Origin: Larix sibirica
Taxonomy: Eukaryota > Streptophyta > Pinopsida > Pinales > Pinaceae
Assembly (NCBI GenBank): GCA_004151065.3
Contig: NWUY0300048991.1
Coordinates: forward strand, 1-26,923
DNA length: 26,923 nt
Direction of reading: 5' to 3'
The position numbers and the translations under genes are program-made. Shown here one piece after another: positions 20,062-26,923 of this stretch (positions within the stretch are counted from its first letter, which is position 1; every line of letters starts with the position of its first letter). The notes beneath the pieces are model-generated. The model was not told the DNA's origin and ran no database searches. It saw only the letters and a program-made list of their open reading frames with translations.

Positions 20062-22567
20062 ATGTTGATTCCCCCAACAACAAACTTGCCAAATACACAT
20101 TCCATGTTTAGTTTAGAAATTTTCTCAGAGAAAGCTCAATCGACATTATCCATGGTATGCCATATCCTTGGGTATGATCATGTCTTAGTAATTGATGATG
20201 ATTCCTTAGGATTCCTTTTTCTCATCAATTTATCACAACATGATTCGCCAATCAAGTTGGATACTGCATCTTTTCTTGCTCAGTCTATGCACTTGCAATT
20301 CAAGAGTTTTACAACCAGAAATATTTTCAAGTACACCTACTATTTGCTTTACATGATCATTTACCATAACAATGAGTTTTTTTATCGAGAGGATGTCCAC
20401 AAGTCAATTTCCCAACAAAGCAATGAAGGTTTTTTTGTGTTCATGGATACTATCATGAAGAAGATCTATTCCTTGTTATTTGACGCCCCTCCACCCAGAA
20501 TCTTCCCACAGTGTAAGAGTTTGCTTTAGCTAAACCCTGATGGCTTAGTTGGGGATTGGTTTTTCTTTGAAACCCATACTGAGATTCAATTCTACGGAAC
20601 AAAACCAGCCCCATATAAGATGACCATATTTTTGAATCCTAGACATTTTGCTTTGGAAAATATTCGCCGAAGGTTCAATTGTGATGGCATGAACTTCATG
20701 AAGGACAATATCCATATGAATTTCAAAGTTCGTGGTGAAGCATGGCCTTTTAAAGTGAGAAGCAGGTTCGTGCAAACATGGCTTGAAGAGATGTTGATTA
20801 CTTTTAACTTCTCTACAAATTTTGCATGGAAGTACGATCCTAAAGGGATCATATCCTGAAAAATATTGTCTACACGATTTCCAACTTGGATAGTTGGGAA
20901 CAGTCAAAGTTGTCTTTGGAACCAATCCATCTAGTAGCAGCCCCAATTGTTCCCACTCCACACAAAATTGATATTCTGTGAAAAAGGCCTATGCCAGAAC
21001 CAACTTCTAACATATACAAGGACAAATTTGAAAGTGTCGGTTCTCAGTCAAAGAAGTCTAATTCTGAGAAAACATCCAGCACTGCACTACAACTAAAGCC
21101 GACTCCCACATCACTATCACCTTTCATTTTGGAAAATTTCCCCTTAGTGGTGTGGCCTCAGAAGCAAGAGACAACCTCTCAATAATCTGCTTTGGTGACA
21201 AAATCTCTTGTTAAAGGTGGAATTTTTGGTTTATACTCCCAGATAAAGGATGACAATATAGATCTCCAAAAAACCCTTTTTCCAAAGAAAGATATTGATA
21301 CAAGATACCAATCCAGGATGTTGTCTGCGCTGTATTTAAGGAAAGGGACCCTAAATATGGCCATATTAGAATTAATTGCACTTGGAGGTAAGAAAGTGCC
21401 TTCAAATTTCAAAACCATCTAGGTCACAGTTAATTTGGATGCATTCCCCTCTAAGGACATCATGGAACTTCACCGACAAACATGTGAAGGTGTGTACACG
21501 GGTGTAATGAAGTATACAATGAGGACCAATAGGTTAATGATTTCATTCAATGGGTTGGAACGAAAGTTGAAGAACGAAAAATCATCAAATAAATCTAAGC
21601 AGTTGAATATTGTTGATTTGGAGAAAAAAATTACCAAATTAGTAAAAGACCCAAGTGATACAACTCCTATTCAAATCATGTTGAAGGAGAAAGATAAAGA
21701 TATTGCATGTTTGAAGAAGAAGCTCAATATTCCCACTGTTGAGCACTCTCAAACAATTGAGGTTCTAGCAATACAGTCTGAATTGGACAAGACATTGGCA
21801 TATAGCCAAACACTCAAAGAAAAGATCGTTTCTCTGGAAGGGGAAGCAGATGGACTTAAAAAGCAGAATTACGATATTCTGCTTCAAAAGGAAGCAACCT
21901 TGTAGGCCACATCTTTAGCTGACCCAACAGATAATCTTGCGCAGGAAATAACATAAATGAGTCTCAAATATGCTCAATTGAATCATGTAAAAGATCAACT
22001 TAAACATAAAACTGAAGAGCTAAAGGGCTATAGTGAAGATATAGACAAAAGAGACATTTCTATTTCTGAATTGTAGCAGTGTAAAGTGGACCTTTAGAGG
22101 AGCATTCAAGATTTGTCTAGGAAGATAATGGGTAAGCCTTTTCTCAAGACTGCAAGGTTTATGATTTGGGAATAGATAGTAGCACTTATAACAGCACAAT
22201 GGGTCATTTTTTTATTTCACAAGAGGAGTGAGAAATCACCAAGGCAGCGTCCCAGGATTCTCACAATATCTTGAATAATGTGGACGAAAATAAAGATATA
22301 GAAAAGACAACTATTGACTTCTTAAATGAAAAAACCTTTGATGAGCTCCAAGCCTGCGTTGTTCGAGATATAACAAAAATCATCGTAGAGGCTAACAAAG
22401 TAATCACAAAAGGTATGTTGGCTCAAAACGTTGGTGACATGGATAACCAATTGTCCCATGATGTTCGTTCTTTTAAATGTATATTCAGAAATGTGTTTCC
22501 ACTTGTCCTCCCGTATTTTTGGGATGGACATGGCAATTGTATCATAAGGATCATTACAATTCCATGA
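20062..22567 (+). pseudogene. ORF Y: unknown retroelement ORF, probable continuation of Z
   Basis: The frame is open 20062-20529, then continues with one stop to about 20860. It shifts frame before 20991, runs to about 22080 and shifts again to end at 22567. The N-terminal part is globular (FSLEIFSEKAQSTLSMVCHI, LGYDHVLVIDDDSLGFLFLI). At 20487-20603 it has PPPRI, then DWFFFETHTEIQFYG, then KPAPYKM and FLNPRHFALENIRRRFNCDG. A Ser/Thr/Pro linker follows (about 20990-21180), then a coiled coil (NGLERKLKNEKSSNK, LVKDPSDTTPIQIMLKEKDK; about 21550-22080) and a C-terminal part (DELQACVVRDITKIIVEANK). No catalytic motif is visible. The layout parallels ORF X on the other strand. The upstream frame is open only from 20038, which fits Y being the distal half of a split ORF. 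Confidence 0.6.
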
Positions 22568-22651
22568 TTTTGGAGGTGTTGATGTAATTGTAACTTTGGA
22601 AGATATTCACTTGTATTTTATATTGTTATTATTATTGTATTTTATTTGTAC

Positions 22652-22684
22652 CTCCGACGGAGATGTTTATTCCTCCGGTCGGAG
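22652..22684. repeat. Two tandem GC-rich palindromes
   Basis: CTCCGACGGAG (22652-22662) and CTCCGGTCGGAG (22673-22684) are short inverted repeats about 20 bases apart, each followed by ATGT. They stand out as the only GC-rich spot in an AT-rich stretch about 90 bases downstream of the Y stop. Confidence 0.6.
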
Positions 22685-22831
22685 ATGTCATTATTACATT
22701 TGGTCATGTAAAATCATTGAGGTAAATCCTCCATTGTAANTTGATATCAGTGAGAGTATTAGCAGACACATGTGTTATACACTATATCATATAGATAAAA
22801 GTGGATCTAATTACAAGACAATTTTTTATTG

Positions 22832-23092
22832 GTTCATGTTGAGTTGATTAGTTTGGATTATCCTCGTAATTCTAAGGAAATTAGCATTATAGGATGGATA
22901 AAGGATGCAATGAGAGAATAGTGTGTGCCTTACATTGAAAGAACATTATATGATTTGGTAGTTTTATACAAATATTTGAGGCCAGATTTAGCTACGATGC
23001 TTTTAGATACAATATGGAGGTATGTGATGTGAATTGATATAGCCAACTTTGAAGCTCGAATGGAAGCAAGGATGAAGCCAACATACATATAA
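22832..23092 (+). pseudogene. Unidentified coding-like fragment
   Basis: One plus-strand frame reads for 87 codons with only two internal stops (TAG at about 22919, TGA at about 23031). Its composition is protein-like: SKEISIIGWIKDAMRE, then YIERTLYDLVVLYKYLRPDL, then LLDTIWRYVM and FEARMEARMKPTYI. I do not recognise the family. It may be another retroelement piece downstream of Y. It may equally be a chance frame. Confidence 0.3.
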
Positions 23093-23995
23093 ATAGTTCA
23101 ACATGGAAATGAAGGAAACCTACTCTAGTGTTTGTGCCAACATAGAAACATGCATGCCTTACTTCTCTTGATATGGTCATGTACTCGAATGCCTAGGTGG
23201 ACTAAGAACAAAGAAAACTGCCTAGAAATTTTGTGATGCTTTTGTTTTATTAAATGATTTCTTATATTTCTTAGTTGGTGGATAACCCCAAGTCTAACCT
23301 GAGTTTAGGTGGTAGTCTAGGTTTAGGGTTTTTGAAATCAATTATAGAAGTTTCTTTCCCACCAAATATCACCATTGAGAATTTTATAAAAACACGGTTT
23401 GTTAGTAGTTGATGGGTCTATATTTTTTCCTAATAGAAGAGGGGTACACCTAGAGAAAATGCAATATTTTCTTTAATTCTCTACTCTTCATACAAGCTTG
23501 TGCTATAGATTTTGGCATTTCTTGTTGACAATAGGTGATTCTTTGAAGATGTTGAAGAATGAAAAGACCAAGATCTTGATACTAAGTTGTTTCCCAATGT
23601 ATATGTGTACTTCATTTTACCTTCATTGTGTTATTTATCATAGTCCATTGGTATGGATAAGCGAATGTAAATATATGTAAATACAAAGATAAAAAATTAA
23701 TGCACTAAATAGCATCGATCTATTTAAGTTCATGATTTTATTTTTCTTTCTTCTCTATTTTGTTTGTAAATGTTTGAACAATATTTGAATATTAAAATCC
23801 TGAAAGTCAATGTCATACCAAAGCATGGTTGTATGAATCCATTTTCAAAATATTAAAGAATCCTTTAAGCTGGTGATACCTTAATTTCTGTTCATCTTTC
23901 TTTTCATTCTTACTATTCCTTTTACTTTGGCGTTTATTTGTTTCAATATATAAATTGTATAGGTTCCTAATGTCCATCATGTCTACATCCAAATC
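23093..23995. other. AT-rich stretch without a supportable gene
   Basis: Only short frames occur (for example 23498-23680 plus) and none has a motif. If the RNase H at 24002 came from a full LINE, its reverse transcriptase should lie here. I see no YxDD or other RT block, so the LINE copy is probably 5'-truncated. Confidence 0.45.
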
Positions 23996-24001
23996 TTGAA
24001 T

Positions 24002-24490
24002 ATGTACAAACTCTATACGAAGGAGAAGGTGCCTAAGAAAATTCAGAAAGTTGGTAATTTTGAGTGTCATTATAATTGCCCTGTTACTTTCTTTGATGGG
24101 GTTGTGTCAAATGGACTATGTGTGGCTAATGGTGCTATTTTTTTGAACCAGGGGCATTTTTTCACTTTGAGAATAAATTGTGGAACATGTACTAATATGA
24201 AGGCAGAGCTTCTTGCTCTGTGGTGTGTTTTGAAGGAGGCTAATATTTTTGGGTTTGCAGATCTTAAAGTTTATGGGGACTCGCGAGTCACTATAAAATG
24301 GGTGGAAGGTGATTATAATTTAAAAGTCACAACACTACTTCATTGGTGTAAGAGTATCAGATCAACAATTCAAATCTTCAACAAAATATCCTTTGAGCAT
24401 ATTTACAGGAAACACAATTCCTTAGTTGATAAGCTCTCAAAATTGGCTTTGGAGGGAGAAGCTAGTTACTTAATTTGGGAAGAAATCTAA
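24002..24490 (+). CDS. RNase H domain fragment of a plant LINE (open frame)
   Basis: An uninterrupted frame of 162 codons from the ATG at 24002 ends at 24490. It carries all four RNase H catalytic positions: Asp in VTFFDGVVSNG (residue about 30), Glu in TNMKAELLALW (about 67), Asp in LKVYGDSRVTIKWVEG (about 90) and Asp in HNSLVDKLSKLAL (about 145). This matches the RVT_3-type RNase H found at the C-terminus of many plant LINE ORF2 proteins, which removes RNA from the RNA-DNA hybrid. A 3' region with a short poly(A) tract (24807-24815) follows, as expected for a LINE end. No RT is seen upstream, so it is most likely a 5'-truncated, fairly young copy. A separate host RNase H-like gene is possible, but no promoter evidence supports it. 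Confidence 0.65.
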   Translation: MYKLYTKEKVPKKIQKVGNFECHYNCPVTFFDGVVSNGLCVANGAIFLNQGHFFTLRINCGTCTNMKAELLALWCVLKEANIFGFADLKVYGDSRVTIKWVEGDYNLKVTTLLHWCKSIRSTIQIFNKISFEHIYRKHNSLVDKLSKLALEGEASYLIWEEI

Positions 24491-24734
24491 GATTCTCATA
24501 TCTGTGATATGGGTTCTATGTGGTTCTTTGACTAAAAACTCTGTTCAGAATCATTTTTTCTATTCAGTACATAAATAGTGGGATAGTATATTGGAATTTT
24601 TTTTGTATTACCAATGTGCCAAGTAGTTATAGATTTTCTGCCAAGACTATGGATGCTATTTTATGAGCTATATTCTCTATTTTATTTTGTTTCAACGGTC
24701 TTTTAAAAGACTCAATATCATTGATGTACTATTT

Positions 24735-24793
24735 GATTCTCTATGAATATCAATAATATATAGTGGGATTCTCTATGAATATCAATAATATAT
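24735..24793 (+). repeat. Perfect 27-bp direct duplication near LINE 3' end
   Basis: The sequence from GATTCTCTATGAATATC to ATAATATAT occurs at 24735-24761 and again, identical, at 24767-24793, separated by AGTGG (period 32). It is the best preserved repeat in the window. It lies in the 3' untranslated part just before the poly(A). Confidence 0.85.
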
Positions 24794-24806
24794 TTTTTTT
24801 CTACTG

Positions 24807-24815
24807 AAAAAAAAA
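24807..24815 (+). other. Short poly(A) tract, candidate LINE 3' end
   Basis: Nine A residues follow CTACTG, 317 bases after the RNase H stop. The position suits the end of a LINE insertion. A-runs are common in this DNA, so the evidence is modest. Confidence 0.4.
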
Positions 24816-25533
24816 TATAAATTGTATAAATATATAAAGTGAAATGTAATCGTGATTCCAATTTTGTTTCTTTCATAATTAGTTATAGTGTATTTTATTA
24901 ATTGCCATTTAGAATCTTTGATTTAAAAAAAATAAAAATCTATTAATGTTTGTAAAACTTAAAAAAGGTTAAAATAGACTAATAAAAAAATCATTTATTC
25001 ATTATGCACTTATATTAAATTAAAATTTGTTTCATTCACTTATTTGTTTACTATATCATGTTCATATGTTTTCTTTAGCACTTTGAATATTTAAAAGTTA
25101 TTTTATTTTTTACTTGAAAAGCTATAAATATAAAAACAAACAAATAAAATGACATTATAAAGAATACAAGAAGATAAAAAGGTTGTGCGCAATGCTTAAT
25201 GAATGATACAAGGTGATGATTTGCATATCATTTCGCATGCGAGAGCACAAACACATAGATTTGTAGTGTAAAGCATTTATTTCATTTTTGTTTTATATTT
25301 TCGTTGAGCATGTGATCTATAGGATTCTTCCTCACGTGCTTGTGTCATTCACGATAATGCAAGAGAGTAGAGTTGTGTGATTGTTCACATGGATTTTGTC
25401 TTTTCTCATGAGGTGGTAAACCTAGGGTACCATTCCCAACTATTCTTGCTTATAAGCTGCATGTGAGGTCAAAAGGTTGATTTGGAAATGTACCATCTTC
25501 TTGATCAATAGGTGTTACCAAATTTCATAAGCA
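24816..25533 (+). other. AT-rich stretch, probably partly a 5' LTR
   Basis: No gene is seen. The right end (CATAAGCA, ending 25533) directly precedes a primer-binding-site remnant and a gag, so the distal part is likely a 5' LTR. Its start cannot be set, because the 3' partner is outside the window. Confidence 0.4.
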
Positions 25534-25551
25534 TTGGTATGCCTTGGCTCA
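25534..25551 (+). other. Remnant primer-binding site (initiator tRNA-Met type)
   Basis: TTGGTATGCCTTGGCTC follows a CA dinucleotide at 25532-25533. The usual plant site next to the LTR is TTGGTATCAGAGCC; here the match holds for TTGGTAT and then GCC after an apparent 4-base loss. A gag reading frame starts about 80 bases downstream, which supports the call. Confidence 0.45.
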
Positions 25552-25631
25552 TGCAAACAAAGGGCCTTATCCCTTTCTAGAATTCTAGAGCAACTTAGAA
25601 AAATATTCAATTAGATATCATAAAAGAAGGA

Positions 25632-26923
25632 ATGTGGGAGATGAATTATAAAGAGAAACTTAACAAAATCAAGCCACTTACCTTTGATGGTGAGACCAAG
25701 AAGGGTGAACAAGCTGAAACATGGTTACTTGGCATGCGAAAGTACCTCCAATTGCACAATTACTCATCTAATATGGAAGCCGAGATTGAAACATAAAATT
25801 TGAAGGGAAAGGCTTCCATATGGTGGGATCAACTAGTGCAAATTAAGCATATCAATGAAAGGAAGATTACCTGGAGATAGTTCAAAAAGTATTTTCAGCA
25901 TAAGTACTTGTCAAAACATTACTATAAAATAAGATGGAAGAGTTCTTTGAACTCAAGCTTGGAAATATGAGAATGGAAGATTATGAAAGGAGGTTTACAG
26001 AATTAAAAAGATATGTTGGATTCCTCAAGGATGAGAAAGTAAAGATCCAAATATTTCTAAGTGGGTTTCCTTCCTTGTACAATAATATACTATAGATTAA
26101 ACAACCCAAGACTCTTAAGGAGGTAATTGGGAAAACTAAGAAGATGTATGAGCATGAAAAAGTAAAAGTCAGTTATCAGAAGTCCCGGATGGATTAGAAG
26201 AAGGAAAAACAAGATTAGAGGAAGAAGGTATTCAAACCTTCATTCTTCAGGAATCAAGCAAGCTCCCCACAATGGAGTGCTCCCAATTATCATGAACCCA
26301 GGAGTATATAAAATCAGGGGAAAGATACAAGGAAACAACTAAGGTGTTGTTGTGAAGGTAATCAATTGTTCTAAGAATGCCTTTAAAGGAGAGATGGAAA
26401 GAGCATTGTACATGGCATTCAGGAAGCAAGAATAGAGAGGGGATGTTGCCAAGAACATTTCCAATATTTATGCAGCATTAGAAAATAGGAGAGATTAATA
26501 TTAGTCCCACATGATAGAGGTTGAAGGTAAAATTGCCAATCAACCTATTGTTATTTTCATTGATTCTGGGGTAAGTCATAATTACATTGATCCTAGTTTA
26601 ATTGAGAGTATTTAATTCAATACAATAAATCATGATAATTCATGGATTCTTCAGTTGGATACTAGAACCAAGAGAAAGATTAATGAGTTAGTTAAAGGTT
26701 GTCCAATAAGTATGGATGGGATAGATACACATGCAGATTTAAATATTGTACCATTAGGTTCATATGATGTCCAAATTGATATGGATTGGTTAGATTCCCA
26801 TCATGTGATATTGTGTTTTTAGAATAATTCATTTACTTGTATAAATGATGAAGGACAACGAAAGATAGTGAAAGGAATCCCAAGACATATCCCTTTGAGA
26901 GAATTTTCATCTATACAAATGAA
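25632..26923 (+). pseudogene. Ty3/Gypsy gag and protease, second element (truncated by window end)
   Basis: From the ATG at 25632 the frame reads KIKPLTFDGETKKGEQAETW, LKGKASIWWDQL and TWRxFKKYFQHKYLSKHYY. After a frameshift near 25931 it continues with GNMRMEDYERRFTELKRYVG and IQIFLSGFPSLYNN. This is a Retrotrans_gag capsid. A Cys-rich remnant at about 26341-26378 may be the zinc knuckle. From about 26516 a further frame encodes the protease: IFIDSGVSHNYIDPSLIE with intact DSG at 26562-26570, then TKRKINELVKGCPISMDG and DLNIVPLGSYDVQIDMDWLD. Several stops and frameshifts mean this part is dead. Its gag differs clearly from the minus-strand gag at 12641-14400, so it is a different Gypsy lineage. 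RT and later domains would lie beyond 26923. Confidence 0.8.

Noticed and set aside
20545-20961. Minus-strand 138-codon frame
   Set aside because: It is antisense to ORF Y, where the plus strand has a family-like motif and continuous frame usage across neighbouring segments.
1-26923. CRISPR arrays, bacterial operons, ribosome-binding sites, rRNA or tRNA genes
   Set aside because: No spaced identical repeats, no operon-like gene packing and no tRNA or rRNA signature were seen; the content is plant retroelement DNA.

Overview
The window looks like intergenic DNA from a very large, repeat-rich plant nuclear genome. A gymnosperm is my best guess, from the style of the retroelements and the absence of any intact host gene; this is inference and no marker gene proves it. 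The DNA is AT-rich. Nearly every recognisable coding stretch is a decayed retroelement with in-frame stops and frameshifts. One ambiguous base (n) lies at 22740.

Layout. (1) 240-1496, minus strand: a decayed ORF1 with a DUF4283-like domain and a zinc knuckle, as in plant LINEs. (2) 1497-4634: no gene I can support. (3) 4635-5275: a diverged tandem repeat of about 288 bp. (4) 5562-5975, plus: the N-terminal part of an unrecognised ORF (called Z here) that stops abruptly. (5) 5977-20056, minus: a candidate 14-kb LTR retrotransposon. It starts TG, ends CA, and is flanked by TTAGT and TTAGG. Inside, read on the minus strand, are a roughly 1180-codon ORF of unknown function (X, 18834 to 15296), a Ty3/Gypsy gag-pol (about 14400 to 8532), and a second copy of the last part of X with its 3' tail (7421 to 5977). 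(6) 20057-22567, plus: ORF Y, which I read as the continuation of Z. (7) 22832-23092: a short unidentified coding-like fragment. (8) 24002-24490, plus: an open RNase H domain from the 3' end of a LINE, followed by a short poly(A) tract. (9) About 25533 to the end, plus: the start of a second Ty3/Gypsy element (primer-binding-site remnant, gag, protease), cut off by the window edge.

How the parts relate. The main reading is nesting: an element carrying Z+Y on the plus strand was split by the 14-kb minus-strand element. X and Y, on opposite strands and in different elements, share a 15-residue pattern with identical spacing. Both have the layout globular N-terminal region, linker, coiled coil, C-terminal part. 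They look like distant members of one retroelement accessory-protein family. The gag-pol has an unusual domain order, with an additional RNase H-like domain between protease and reverse transcriptase. The roughly 1.44-kb direct repeat bracketing gag-pol behaves like part of an LTR pair, yet it contains the C-terminal coding part of X. The exact LTR limits remain unresolved.
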